Made by a program: the position numbers and the translations under genes. From a virus, in the IMG/VR virus record IMGVR_UViG_3300042892_002913, positions 1 to 57,686 of that record: a DNA stretch of 57,686 nucleotides, one strand, 5' to 3'. Under the pieces are notes generated by a model. It made no database searches, was not told the origin of the DNA, and worked only from the letters and a program-made list of their open reading frames with translations. Position 1 is the first letter of the stretch, and every line of letters starts with the position of its first letter. Positions 35,799 through 44,007 of this stretch are shown here, piece by piece.

Positions 35799-35827
35799 AT
35801 TATAGCACAATCACCGCCAGTTGTCAA
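35799..35827 (-). promoter_or_regulatory. consensus sigma70 promoter
   Basis: TTGACA (35822-35827), a 17-nt spacer, then TATAAT (35799-35804) with an extended TG-N before it. It is perfect consensus. The predicted RNA start is the A of the ATG at 35792 or one to two bases from it, so the transcript would be leaderless. It overlaps the stop end of the glycosyltransferase gene. Confidence 0.85.
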
Positions 35828-36626
35828 CTACATACGGATCTAAAACATCGTGAGGATTTGGATCTCCGTGAAATACACAAACACTGCAATTGATTGGAAT
35901 TTTTGGATTGATCACTGACTTGAAGTTTCGTTTACCGTCCTTCAACACCAGTTCTTCGCGACTGCGAATTTCCCATTTGTAACTTTGAATCCATTCTATG
36001 GGCCAAAACTTTATACGATCCTTGCTGGTTTTCCATATCCAATCTTGATCACCTTGCAGTTTTTGTGCTTCGTTTGGGTTATTATTAAATTCTTGATAGA
36101 TATGAGTTTGTGATCCGTGTATCCAACTCATAACTGAACTATTGAGATAGGTCCACGAAGCATGAAATTTTCTATTAAAATCTTTGATACCCAAGAAACT
36201 ATGTCCGTGACCGATTGCAAGACTATCAATATTGGCGTGTATTATCACGTCAAGATCAAAATATAATATTCTTCCTTGTATTGGCAGCCCAGGATCAAAC
36301 ATATGTACCTTGTGCCACCATATTTTTTTATAATTTTTCATAGGTTGCACAATACTTCGAACACCAGGTATGGAGTGTTGATCATCAGTGATGCAGACAA
36401 ATTCATAAGGTACCGTAAGATGGCGGGATACCATGTTCCGAAGTCGTTCGATATATTCACGCCCGTACTTAGTACCAAATTTTACACACAGAACAGTTAC
36501 TTTTTCAGGATTAGCATCACCGACACCAATTTCTTTTTGCAGATGTTGAGACTCTTTTTCAAATCTTCTAATAGCCTTGAGTCGCTTTCGTTCTTGTTTA
36601 GTTTGAGGAGGATTTAACAATTCCAT
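35811..36626 (-). CDS. glycosyltransferase with DxD motif
   Basis: A 271-residue putative nucleotide-sugar glycosyltransferase (GT-A like). [20 protein letters not shown], a [11 protein letters not shown] stretch and [14 protein letters not shown] with the metal-binding DLD are present. These fit an O-chain or LPS-core type enzyme that transfers a sugar from a nucleotide donor. The N-terminal 40 residues are basic and helical. It overlaps kdsA by 29 bases and follows its path, suggesting that it works on the same surface sugar. Donor and acceptor cannot be read. Confidence 0.75.
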   Translation of the reverse strand: MELLNPPQTKQERKRLKAIRRFEKESQHLQKEIGVGDANPEKVTVLCVKFGTKYGREYIERLRNMVSRHLTVPYEFVCITDDQHSIPGVRSIVQPMKNYKKIWWHKVHMFDPGLPIQGRILYFDLDVIIHANIDSLAIGHGHSFLGIKDFNRKFHASWTYLNSSVMSWIHGSQTHIYQEFNNNPNEAQKLQGDQDWIWKTSKDRIKFWPIEWIQSYKWEIRSREELVLKDGKRNFKSVINPKIPINCSVCVFHGDPNPHDVLDPYVVDNWR

Positions 36627-37431
36627 CTATTTTTATAAGACTTTCTAACACGTTTTTAAGATTAGACAACATTATCATATTGGGACCATCGCTAGGGGCA
36701 TTGTCTGGATCTTCATGACATTCCATAAACACTGCACTTACGCATCCGGTGGCCACTGCTGCCCTCGCGAGGTACGGGACCATAGTACGATCCCCTCCGG
36801 AGACTGAGCCCAATCCCCCTGGTTGCTGAACACTATGTGTGGCATCAAAGACCACTGGATACCCGGTGCTTGCCATAATGGGTAGACTACGCATATCAAC
36901 AACAAGATTATTATATCCATGAGTGTATCCTCTTTCGCATAACATGATGCGGTCATTGCCAGTTGAAGCAATCTTTGTCGCAACGTTCTTCATATCGTGA
37001 GGTGCAAGGAACTGCCCCTTCTTGACATTGATGGCACAGCCTGTAGCACCTGCTGCCAACAATAGGTCAGTCTGTCTACAGAGAAATGCTGGGATCTGTA
37101 GTACATCAATGCCAGCTGTAGCACACAGTTCTGCCTGATAGCTTTCGTGAATGTCAGTTAAAACTGGCACTCCTAACTGATGTTTAACGGTATTGAGAAT
37201 TTTTAAACCTTCGTCAATTCCAATACCTCGTTGAGTTGATATGCTAGATCGATTGGCTTTGTCAAAGCTGCTTTTATAGATAAATTTAATTCCTAAACTA
37301 TCGCAGGTTTCTTTTATGCTATGTGCAGTTTCGAGTGTATGGTCTAGACTTTCAATTTGACAAGGCCCGGCAATCAATACCAACGGCTCGTTGTTTCCTA
37401 ATTTTATATTATGAATGTTAAATGTACGCAT
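36598..37431 (-). CDS. kdsA: 3-deoxy-D-manno-octulosonate 8-phosphate synthase
   Basis: A 277-residue KdsA, near the usual 284. Landmarks are intact: [56 protein letters not shown] and [11 protein letters not shown]. It condenses phosphoenolpyruvate with arabinose-5-phosphate to KDO-8-phosphate, the first step to KDO in lipopolysaccharide. The ATG at 37431 is preferred to an upstream TTG because that would place the octamer GGTAAATA inside the coding region. Together with kdsB it covers two of the four KDO steps. Confidence 0.95.
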   Translation of the reverse strand: MRTFNIHNIKLGNNEPLVLIAGPCQIESLDHTLETAHSIKETCDSLGIKFIYKSSFDKANRSSISTQRGIGIDEGLKILNTVKHQLGVPVLTDIHESYQAELCATAGIDVLQIPAFLCRQTDLLLAAGATGCAINVKKGQFLAPHDMKNVATKIASTGNDRIMLCERGYTHGYNNLVVDMRSLPIMASTGYPVVFDATHSVQQPGGLGSVSGGDRTMVPYLARAAVATGCVSAVFMECHEDPDNAPSDGPNMIMLSNLKNVLESLIKIDGIVKSSSN

Positions 37432-37436
37432 ATAAT

Positions 37437-37444
37437 TATTTACC
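37437..37444 (-). promoter_or_regulatory. late-type octamer GGTAAATA
   Basis: Minus strand GGTAAATAATTAT lies 5 nt before the kdsA ATG. It overlaps the stop of the small membrane gene and would leave little or no leader. Confidence 0.4.
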
Positions 37445-37631
37445 AATGTCTAATGGTGTTGGCAATAATAAACAGACAGGTTATAACATGAATAATTACC
37501 CAGAATGTTTTAAAGAATAGAGCAATTCGAGCTTCGCGTAGAGAAAGGATGGGCACATCTGGTCTATCCTCATCTGTTTGACCCATTAGGTGCCCGGTCG
37601 CCCGGGCCCATATACGTTCAAGCGAGTTCAC
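37440..37631 (-). CDS. small membrane protein (63 aa)
   Basis: A 63-residue protein with an N-terminal polar part ([17 protein letters not shown]) and a C-terminal hydrophobic segment (about 39-58, [21 protein letters not shown]). It starts at GTG overlapping the QueD-like stop as GTGA. The C-terminal span could anchor it in the membrane near envelope-modifying enzymes. Unknown function. Confidence 0.5.
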   Translation of the reverse strand: MNSLERIWARATGHLMGQTDEDRPDVPILSLREARIALFFKTFWVIIHVITCLFIIANTIRHW

Positions 37632-38134
37632 GCAAACAGATCCTCATTCCATTCTCGATGACCTTCACGGAAAGCCATATTGCTCTGTGTCTCACGTACT
37701 TCTACACGATAACACCAAAGCCTAGCTGCTTCACCAGGACCCCACATTTCTGGAATGTAAACACCATTCACGTATTTGTAAAGCATGTCGCTTAGTGCTT
37801 CACAGCCTAGTGCCGGCAGGATAACAATCTTAGCCATATTCTTTTCTTGCAACATTTTAAATGTAGCAAGACATGGATCGTCTTGTGCAACAATTAGTGT
37901 ATGATCAAATTGATCTTCCAGTGTCTTTTTAAGTTCTTTCAAACCACCATAGTCAGCCGCCCAATTGCGGACGTCTAGGTCGTTGGTGCCAAAGTAAAAT
38001 TTCATGCTAAATGAATAGCCGTGAATTAGATTACAGTGACTATCACTTCTCCATTGCCTGTAAGCACAGGGAAATGCATCGTGATATTCTTTTGTCGAAG
38101 TGTACTTATAAAGTACGGGTTGTAGATTTGCCAT
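37628..38134 (-). CDS. 6-pyruvoyl-tetrahydropterin synthase / QueD family protein
   Basis: A 168-residue protein of the 6-PTPS/QueD fold. HCNLIHGYSFSMKFYFG corresponds to the metal-binding C-x-x-L-H-G-H-x-Y strand, DVRNWAADYGGLKELKK to the D-F-x-x-L-K segment and QFDHTLIV to the L-D-H-x-x-L motif. An HDAF near the N-terminus stands for the first metal ligand region. The usual substrate is dihydroneopterin triphosphate, giving carboxy-tetrahydropterin for queuosine or a pterin. No other queuosine gene is visible. AAGGAG precedes the ATG after a roughly 90-nt leader. Confidence 0.75.
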   Translation of the reverse strand: MANLQPVLYKYTSTKEYHDAFPCAYRQWRSDSHCNLIHGYSFSMKFYFGTNDLDVRNWAADYGGLKELKKTLEDQFDHTLIVAQDDPCLATFKMLQEKNMAKIVILPALGCEALSDMLYKYVNGVYIPEMWGPGEAARLWCYRVEVRETQSNMAFREGHREWNEDLFA

Positions 38135-38221
38135 CTCTAGTCTCCTTTGTAAGGTAGCAAGTTTGACGACATGCAGAGTTTATAAAGCGGGATGAATGAC
38201 GTAGAAAGTCCGCTAAGTTTT

Positions 38222-38250
38222 AGTATACAGTCTATTTAACTGTTTTGCAA
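38222..38250 (-). promoter_or_regulatory. sigma70-like promoter of the QueD-like gene
   Basis: TTGCAA (38245-38250), a 17-nt spacer and TATACT (38222-38227). The leader from there to 38134 is about 85 nt long and includes a small stem (AGCGG/CCGCT). No known riboswitch was recognised in the leader. Confidence 0.55.
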
Positions 38251-38871
38251 CTGATTCTTAAAATTATCTATGCTAAGAAACCCAACATTAGATTTTTTCC
38301 ATTCTGGTGGCATCAGCCATTTGTCATGATTCACAATATTATATTCTATAGTAGGAAACAATTTGAATACTTTGGCTGCTTGCCAAATCCAATAGCTAGG
38401 ATCAACTGAGTGTGATCCTCCGGAAGAATAATTTTTTGTGTTTTTATAAAGATTGTTTACTAACGTATCGTTACCGTATAAATCAAAACCCAATAGATAA
38501 ACTTTTTTAATGTCTGGCAACTGAGAAGCAACCAGTAATGCATAAGTTCCACTACCCCAATTTCTTGGTTGATCAATTCTATTGTGTTCTTGATTGGGAA
38601 TATCAGGTAATAGAATTATATTTTTGTGCTTTTGCACCTTGCGAAACCATTGATATGCGTGTTCTCGAACATATATAAATGTTGAAGCTGTGTTTGGATT
38701 TTCTACTGCTTCTCTTACCATACGTTCATCACAGCAAATAAGGTGATTGACCACAGCGTCTCGATGTATGGCGTTACAGCCTACCAATAATATATTACCT
38801 AATAAATTTTGTATATTAATAGAACCACGACTTTCGCCATTGCCCATTACCAGTACAGAATTAGGTATCAT
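38236..38871 (-). CDS. DUF115/GT42-like Rossmann protein
   Basis: A 211-residue protein. VLVMGNGESR opens a Rossmann-like fold, followed by ILLVGCNAIHRD, YLLGFDLYGND and HSVDPSYWIWQ. The order G-N-G-x-S, C-N-x-x-x-R-D and L-x-G-x-D-x-Y-G is seen in GT42 sialyltransferases and in the related DUF115 group. It could transfer a sialic- or nonulosonic-type sugar or bind its nucleotide form. Its place between fibre and KDO genes supports surface decoration. The match is by motif order only. Confidence 0.55.
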   Translation of the reverse strand: MIPNSVLVMGNGESRGSINIQNLLGNILLVGCNAIHRDAVVNHLICCDERMVREAVENPNTASTFIYVREHAYQWFRKVQKHKNIILLPDIPNQEHNRIDQPRNWGSGTYALLVASQLPDIKKVYLLGFDLYGNDTLVNNLYKNTKNYSSGGSHSVDPSYWIWQAAKVFKLFPTIEYNIVNHDKWLMPPEWKKSNVGFLSIDNFKNQLQNS

Positions 38872-39746
38872 CTATCTCTTTCTTTGATTTCTCCGAATGG
38901 TAACCAAGTTCCTGGCACACCGGATTTTGCACAGACCCAACCTATATACTTTTTAATTTCTGGTTCTGAATTCCAAACTATGTCACCTCGAGTGTATGCA
39001 CCATAGTCCGGGGGTGTGCTTGCATATGACTGCATATGTCCGTTAAATCTTACTGATCCGTTTACGTGTAAATCGACCGCTGGATCGGGATTCTTGACTC
39101 CAATACTTAATTTTCCATGAATTGACACTTGAATAGGGGGTTGTTCAGTGTTGCCTAGTTGTATATTTCCATTAGGTGATACGCTTATTCTAGTTGTATT
39201 ATCGGTGATAATGTCAAAAGGAGTACTGGCATGTGTTCCTACCATTCCTCGTGTTTGATCTTTAGTTCCAAGCATAACCTCAATGCCGTCTTCTGCTACA
39301 GATAATCCTGCATTTGGAGTGTCCGTACCTAGTCCCAGTCTATTATTTTCTTTATTGTAATAGATGTATTGATCGATTACTATTGATCCGTCTACGATCA
39401 ATCCTCGAAGTCTTCCTAGTTCACGTAGATTGCTCTTTGTTACAGATGTGCCTAGTTCCGTAGAAGAAAGAATAGGCACTCCGCCAATGATCAATGTGCG
39501 ATCTTTGAATAGTTCAATGTGCTCAGATGAGAAAAATCTATCCGGCTTTTCATTGTACACAAATTGTTTTACATTACCTTCACCGAACCAAAGGATGCCC
39601 TTGCCGTTATTTGTGCTACCGTCTTTGGCACGAAATTCTACAAATTGTGTAATTTCCTGAGCAACAGGTCGATGTGCCTGTTCCAACAGTGCTTTAAAAG
39701 CATCGTTGAATTCAGTAAGAGTTTGATCGATATTGGTATTATTCAT
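38868..39746 (-). CDS. short tail-fibre-like protein
   Basis: A 292-residue beta-rich protein starting MNNTNIDQTLTEF. The N-terminal third is acidic and helical; the rest is Gly/Asn/Thr-rich (IHGKLSIGVKNPDPAVDLHVNGSVRF), the pattern of fibre stalks and tips. It ends in a small tip with GWVCAKSGVPGTWLPFG. I moved the start from the TTG at 39761 to the ATG at 39746, because the TTG start would lie on the late octamer GATAAATA. Overlaps the DUF115-like gene by ATGA. Confidence 0.7.
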   Translation of the reverse strand: MNNTNIDQTLTEFNDAFKALLEQAHRPVAQEITQFVEFRAKDGSTNNGKGILWFGEGNVKQFVYNEKPDRFFSSEHIELFKDRTLIIGGVPILSSTELGTSVTKSNLRELGRLRGLIVDGSIVIDQYIYYNKENNRLGLGTDTPNAGLSVAEDGIEVMLGTKDQTRGMVGTHASTPFDIITDNTTRISVSPNGNIQLGNTEQPPIQVSIHGKLSIGVKNPDPAVDLHVNGSVRFNGHMQSYASTPPDYGAYTRGDIVWNSEPEIKKYIGWVCAKSGVPGTWLPFGEIKERDR

Positions 39747-39751
39747 ATCAG

Positions 39752-39759
39752 TATTTATC
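39752..39759 (-). promoter_or_regulatory. late promoter octamer GATAAATA
   Basis: Minus strand GATAAATACTGAT lies 5 nt before the ATG at 39746, leaving almost no leader. A longer reading frame that starts with TTG overlaps it and is rejected. Confidence 0.45.
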
Positions 39760-39776
39760 AAACTCTCACTGAAATA

Positions 39777-40949
39777 TTATGCAATCTTTAACAGCATAAT
39801 ATCTTCGTTGATTCGACCGTTCATCTTGGTATCTACTGCATTAATCTCTTCAAGAAACTTGCGAAGAACCACTTTGCCAGCCTCTTTAAAGGCCTTGATT
39901 TGTTCTGCAGGCTTACGCAAAGTTTTTTGCACACTTTTTATTTCGTTGAAGCCTGTAATAGTGGTGCCTTTGATACCAAGTTCCTGGAACTCAGCAGCCA
40001 CATACTTGCCAAGTTTGCGTGTTTTACTGTTAAAAATCCATAATTCCTGAGCACCAATAATGTCTGCTGGATTAATACTAACCAGTTTGAGAGGCTCGTC
40101 GCTCTTCTTGTACTTGAGTTTGGCAATGATCTTGTCTTTGCTGACAACCTTTTTAGCACGGGGCTTCTTGTTAACCTTGGCCTCTTGCATTAGCATATTG
40201 CAGGCACTTTCAATTTCTTGTAAAAATGCAATAAAGGATTTAATCTGTTTCTTGCTACGGTGACTGTAGCCTTCTTTCAACTGCTCGTCAGCTTTGCCAC
40301 TGGCGAGCTCAAGTAGCTCTGTAAGGTCACGAGCATAAAAGTCACGAATGATCCGAGCGTGAGCTGCCTTGGCCTGTTTTGCCTTGAGCAAGTTCAGCAT
40401 TTTAAATGCCTTTGGATCAAATGTTTCGGGATCAGTTTGAAACGCTTCGATGGCTGCTTCAATTTCCTCAGTCATTCCCAAAGACACTTCACGAAGCCGT
40501 TCTTGGATGCTAGGAACATATACATCTTTTTTAACCTCAATGCCGCTATCGCTGTCATCAACATCGTCCCGTCCCTGCTCAATAACTTCGTTGATACGAG
40601 CCCGCAACCAAACGGCAGTGTCTCTACCTTCATTGAACTCGTCACGAACACTAGGCATACCTTTGAGTAGACAGGCTGCAACTGCACCCATTGTCATGCC
40701 GCAACGATTGTCTTTGGTTTTCTTAAATGCAGAAATATCTTCTTTGGTACAGCCCTGACGACCCATCCAATCTATCACTTTGGGTTTGAGTTCCTTGGCA
40801 GAACTTTCTAAACGATACCAGGCCATGGCAGAATGAAACTGGCGTAAGAATTGATTGGTATCCCAGGTTTCGTGTCCTTCCCATTTTGGGCTAAAGTCAC
40901 GACCCTTCTTTGCACGAACTTCTGCCAAATGTTTTGCGTTAGTAGCCAT
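39777..40949 (-). CDS. large unknown early protein
   Basis: A 390-residue soluble, Lys-rich, highly helical protein. It begins MATNAKHLAEVRAKKGRDF and contains WEGHETWDTNQFLRQF near the start. A Lys-rich linker (KKPRAKKV) separates two helical halves. No catalytic motif is visible; a nucleic-acid-binding role is possible from its basic linker. A strong sigma70 promoter and an ACTGGAGTG ribosome site precede the ATG at 40949, so expression should be early. I did not recognise a family. Confidence 0.55.
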   Translation of the reverse strand: MATNAKHLAEVRAKKGRDFSPKWEGHETWDTNQFLRQFHSAMAWYRLESSAKELKPKVIDWMGRQGCTKEDISAFKKTKDNRCGMTMGAVAACLLKGMPSVRDEFNEGRDTAVWLRARINEVIEQGRDDVDDSDSGIEVKKDVYVPSIQERLREVSLGMTEEIEAAIEAFQTDPETFDPKAFKMLNLLKAKQAKAAHARIIRDFYARDLTELLELASGKADEQLKEGYSHRSKKQIKSFIAFLQEIESACNMLMQEAKVNKKPRAKKVVSKDKIIAKLKYKKSDEPLKLVSINPADIIGAQELWIFNSKTRKLGKYVAAEFQELGIKGTTITGFNEIKSVQKTLRKPAEQIKAFKEAGKVVLRKFLEEINAVDTKMNGRINEDIMLLKIA

Positions 40950-40979
40950 TTTCACTCCAGTGTGTTAAACAATACTTAT

Positions 40980-41008
40980 AGTATAACACCATTTATCAAG
41001 ATTGTCAA
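40980..41008 (-). promoter_or_regulatory. sigma70 promoter TTGACA-N17-TATACT
   Basis: TTGACA (41003-41008), a 17-nt spacer and TATACT (40980-40985). It leaves a leader of about 24 nt with a ribosome site before 40949. Confidence 0.8.
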
Positions 41009-41199
41009 CTGTGTTCAAATCTTTTGACCTTTTCTAACTCGCCATCTTCGTTTTCCAAATACACAATGCTGGCAATATAGCCCAAATTTAATTGAGTCTG
41101 AGCAATTTCAAAAGCCTGCTTACGGCTGTTGGTTGTTTCAATCAACTCTTCTTGGCCGGCATCGTCCTCGGCCCATACTTCATAAAGTTCCCAGTTCAT
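41005..41199 (-). CDS. small acidic protein (64 aa)
   Basis: A 64-residue acidic protein (MNWELYEVWAEDDAGQEELIETTN…) with a beta-alpha-beta look. The stop overlaps the -35 box of the next promoter. An AAAAGGAG site lies upstream, but at longer spacing (about 14 nt) than usual. Unknown function; small acidic proteins of this type are common in early phage regions. Confidence 0.45.
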   Translation of the reverse strand: MNWELYEVWAEDDAGQEELIETTNSRKQAFEIAQTQLNLGYIASIVYLENEDGELEKVKRFEHS

Positions 41200-41222
41200 T
41201 TTGGACTATTGTCTCCTTTTGG

Positions 41223-41795
41223 TTAGTCGTCCATTCTATCGTCTTGGACTACCCAGCCCAGACGAAATAGATCCTCACGGATCTCATCAGTGACTATGCC
41301 TTCGCTAACATAGCCTTCACCTTCTTTATAGGCCAGTTGTTGTTGCTCAGTGAGCACAGCAAACTCGCTTGCAATTAGAGTTCTAGTATCTCTAATACCG
41401 CTACAATACCAATCAATGTAATCGCCTTTCTCCTGCATATCGGCAACGATACCACCAGCATATCTCCACGAACACGACCAGCGTTGATTTTTTAGAATAG
41501 GTAAAACATCCATTTTGATAAACTGCATATTGCACATTGAGGCATAGAGATTCTGAGCATACACATTACTTTCACGAACCTTGGCCAGTATCCAATCAGT
41601 GGATCGAAGATCATATTCCATATTGTCTTTACGCCAATTGGGATCCTCTTCTTTGATCAGTTTATCAAAATTATGTTCTTCGTACATTCTAATATATGCT
41701 TTGCTAGGCTCTTTGCCCTCTTCCTTACAGCGTTCGATATACTTTTCTTTTTGAAAAGTATTACGGGAGGGGCTTCTTGAAATTTTTAACATCAT
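41223..41795 (-). CDS. unknown phage protein (190 aa)
   Basis: A 190-residue charged protein beginning MMLKISRSPSRNTFQKEKYIERC. A middle part is rich in Trp, Arg and Cys (RWSCSWRYAGGIVADMQEK). It overlaps the preceding gene by 35 bases, so its first residues depend on which ATG is used; an internal one would shorten it by about 35 residues. No motif recognised. Part of the same early block as the gene at 42093-42929. Confidence 0.5.
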   Translation of the reverse strand: MMLKISRSPSRNTFQKEKYIERCKEEGKEPSKAYIRMYEEHNFDKLIKEEDPNWRKDNMEYDLRSTDWILAKVRESNVYAQNLYASMCNMQFIKMDVLPILKNQRWSCSWRYAGGIVADMQEKGDYIDWYCSGIRDTRTLIASEFAVLTEQQQLAYKEGEGYVSEGIVTDEIREDLFRLGWVVQDDRMDD

Positions 41796-42102
41796 ATACA
41801 GCTTGTTTTAGTGTTTCACTATAATTAAGAGCACTTTGTTCTGACAAATGTATGTTAGTTTCGAAGTCTACATGGCCGTTGATTAACAATGTCCAAATGT
41901 GTTGCCAACGATTCATTGACCAAAAGTTAGTTCTTGTTTTAGTATAAATGGTTACAGTTACGCCGGTATCTTCTGCCTCTATATCAACGGTATGTGTACA
42001 ATCATCGTTGCCGCATTCGCAGACAACCTTGTACATTTTAGATGTACCCCACTCATTAACTTTTAAAATACTCCTAGCTGGAGCTTCGGCTGTTAGGTCC
42101 AT
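41761..42102 (-). CDS. unknown phage protein (113 aa)
   Basis: A 113-residue protein with a possible metal-binding CECGNDDCTH (CxCxxxxC) motif at about 28-37, followed by strand-rich sequence (VDIEAEDTGVTVTIYTK) and a Trp-containing helix. It overlaps both neighbours. The Cys/His cluster hints at a zinc-binding fold; function not known. Confidence 0.5.
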   Translation of the reverse strand: MDLTAEAPARSILKVNEWGTSKMYKVVCECGNDDCTHTVDIEAEDTGVTVTIYTKTRTNFWSMNRWQHIWTLLINGHVDFETNIHLSEQSALNYSETLKQAVYDVKNFKKPLP

Positions 42103-42929
42103 AAACTATCTCTAGCCTTGATTAATCGGATCATCATGACTTCATCTTCTTTTTCATATGCGGCTTCAATTTTCTGAAGTAGCTTGTGTGATTTATCGCT
42201 TAGTTTTTTAAGTTCAGGAGTACTCTTACCACCAAACAATTTGCCACCATTGAGAATTCTAGCCTGTTCGCAGTAGTCACTCCAGCCACTGGCATCATAT
42301 GGATCAGGACGAGCACGATAGGTCACAGTCCACCAGGTGTAGAGTTCTTTGATTTCTTTGGCACGTTCTGCTTGTCCGGTGGGCTTGCCGTATTCTGGAT
42401 CGTCTGGTTGGCACCAGTCAGTGTTGGTCAGTGTCATTGCCCAGTCTAAGTGATCGAGACCAGCCTGTGGGCAACGCCACACACGCCAACGGAACCAACC
42501 ACTGGCCCAGAAGGGAGGATCATACTTGGCACGAGCTTCTTTGTCGCCCCAGGCAATATGACTCCAAGCTGATTCTATCTCAACAAAATCAACCAACTCA
42601 TTGAATAAGCAAGGCAAAAAGCGGTTCCCCACGTCCTGCCACTGGCCAGGCTTAATATCCCGGGGATGAGCGGTAAGGCTATGAGTGCGACTAACCCAAC
42701 GGTTGTTAATGTAGTACTTGATATCATAAAGAGTCCTTACAGGCCAAGTGACAAAATCTTGGATGTGTCCAAGTGCTTCTTCTGCTAACCAATAGCGGAA
42801 GTTGTGCTTCATCTGAGCGGCTGTGGTCCAGTCATCCCATTCATCGGATGTACCCGCGGCCAGTTTTTTAGTACCGCGAAGCCAATCAGCGAACGGTGAG
42901 CAAGACCAATAGTTTGTGTGTTGTGCCAT
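42093..42929 (-). CDS. Trp-rich unknown early protein (278 aa)
   Basis: A 278-residue soluble protein very rich in Trp, Asp and Arg (SPFADWLRGT, FWASGWFRWRVWRCPQAG). The C-terminal quarter is a Lys/Glu-rich helix. No motif recognised. Its ATG lies 9 nt from the -10 box of a consensus promoter, so the mRNA has at most a few leader bases. The strong promoter suggests an early role in takeover of the host. Confidence 0.55.
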   Translation of the reverse strand: MAQHTNYWSCSPFADWLRGTKKLAAGTSDEWDDWTTAAQMKHNFRYWLAEEALGHIQDFVTWPVRTLYDIKYYINNRWVSRTHSLTAHPRDIKPGQWQDVGNRFLPCLFNELVDFVEIESAWSHIAWGDKEARAKYDPPFWASGWFRWRVWRCPQAGLDHLDWAMTLTNTDWCQPDDPEYGKPTGQAERAKEIKELYTWWTVTYRARPDPYDASGWSDYCEQARILNGGKLFGGKSTPELKKLSDKSHKLLQKIEAAYEKEDEVMMIRLIKARDSLWT

Positions 42930-42938
42930 AATAAAGTA

Positions 42939-42967
42939 ATTATACAGTCTTTCTAGAAACCTGTCAA
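42939..42967 (-). promoter_or_regulatory. consensus sigma70 promoter
   Basis: TTGACA (42962-42967), a 17-nt spacer and TATAAT (42939-42944). Only 9 nt separate it from the ATG at 42929, so the transcript would be leaderless or have 2-3 leader nt. The -35 box overlaps the stop of kdsB. Confidence 0.85.
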
Positions 42968-43623
42968 TAAGATTCTTTTTTGAACAATTCTAAATCTTCC
43001 GGAGTATTGATTTCAGCAGCGATTCCTGCGTCGATGATACCAATAGTGTAACCATTTTGTATCCAACGTAATTGTTCCAGACTTTCAATGTTTTCTTCGG
43101 GATAGACAGTCAGTGTTTGGTATTTTTTAAGAGCATCCATTCTGTAAGCGTAGATACCGTAATGCCAATCACCGTATTTTAAAGGAGCACGACAGAACCA
43201 GTGTGCTTCGGTGCCCGACGAAATCACTTTAACAGTGTTAGGATCGTGTCGTTGACCATCTGCCATGGGATGTTTTAATGTGGCAACATCGTAGATATTG
43301 AGCAGCAATGGCAATTTCTTTACATCTTCTACAGGCACTGTTACCATGTCACCCTGCACATTGATTATGGCATCATAATGAGGCATTTGATCTATGGCTT
43401 TGGCAATACGAGCTGTACCGTTTTCAGAATCATATACCAGTAGAGCATTTGATACTTCAGCGGCAATGTCTTTGCTGTCCGTTGCAACATATACATCGAG
43501 CCCCGTGGATAAGCATTGTTCGTAGACTCTACGAATAAGAGTTTGTCCACCGACATCACATAGCATTTTATTTGGAAAGCGAGTGCTTGCAAGTCTCGCG
43601 GGTATCACAATTGCGGTTTTCAT
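42964..43623 (-). CDS. kdsB: 3-deoxy-manno-octulosonate cytidylyltransferase (CMP-KDO synthetase)
   Basis: A 219-residue sugar cytidylyltransferase. IPARLASTRFPNKML is the CTP-binding loop, VATDS and INVQGD its metal and base contacts, HYGIYAYR and EENIESLEQLRW are typical of KdsB. It couples KDO to CMP for transfer to lipid A. Usual enzymes have about 245-250 residues; this one is shorter, mainly in the middle loops. INVQGDMV in place of INVQGDEP is a substitution near the active site. The start abuts the preceding stop at 43624. Confidence 0.85.
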   Translation of the reverse strand: MKTAIVIPARLASTRFPNKMLCDVGGQTLIRRVYEQCLSTGLDVYVATDSKDIAAEVSNALLVYDSENGTARIAKAIDQMPHYDAIINVQGDMVTVPVEDVKKLPLLLNIYDVATLKHPMADGQRHDPNTVKVISSGTEAHWFCRAPLKYGDWHYGIYAYRMDALKKYQTLTVYPEENIESLEQLRWIQNGYTIGIIDAGIAAEINTPEDLELFKKESY

Positions 43624-44007
43624 TTAGATTTTTCTTTGATATCCTGCCAGATTAAGCATAATACTGTATTGTTCGTATGCTTTTTGCACAGCCGTGTTTG
43701 ACTGCCGATACCAACTTTCCTCACGTTCTTTTTCCATAAGCATAGAAAACATATCAGCATCACTGTAGCCGTGTTTATGGTTGCCAAAAAATCTCTGTTC
43801 CATTTCTACTAGAGCTCGAAAGCGGCTTTCAGGTATTTGAACTGTATAGACTTTTTCAGTTTCAAATTCTACAAAATCCTTATTGATAATATCTGCTCGC
43901 ATAGGATCTGTAAAATATTTGGGAGGGTGGTATCTAGCCCTCCGTTTTTGATCATCTACGATTTGTATTTCGTAGTTTTTGCAAAACTGATCAATTTTTT
44001 CTTTCAT
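43624..44007 (-). CDS. conserved small phage protein (127 aa)
   Basis: A 127-residue charged helical protein (MKEKIDQFCKNYEIQIVDDQKRRARYH…) ending in a helical ESWYRQSNTAVQKAYEQYSIML part. It is next to ThyX and overlaps it by ATGA. No catalytic motif recognised. Its link to thymidylate synthesis or to replication is only by position. Confidence 0.5.
   Translation of the reverse strand: MKEKIDQFCKNYEIQIVDDQKRRARYHPPKYFTDPMRADIINKDFVEFETEKVYTVQIPESRFRALVEMEQRFFGNHKHGYSDADMFSMLMEKEREESWYRQSNTAVQKAYEQYSIMLNLAGYQRKI

Noticed and set aside
36598-37446. Longer KdsA start at TTG 37446
   Set aside because: The extra residues encode the late octamer and overlap the stop of the preceding gene; ATG at 37431 matches the family start.
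38135-38236. PreQ1 riboswitch in the leader of the QueD-like gene
   Set aside because: The leader has only a weak 5-bp stem and lacks the preQ1-I and preQ1-II consensus.
38868-39761. TTG start of the fibre gene at 39761
   Set aside because: It lies on the GATAAATA octamer; the ATG at 39746 is a better start.
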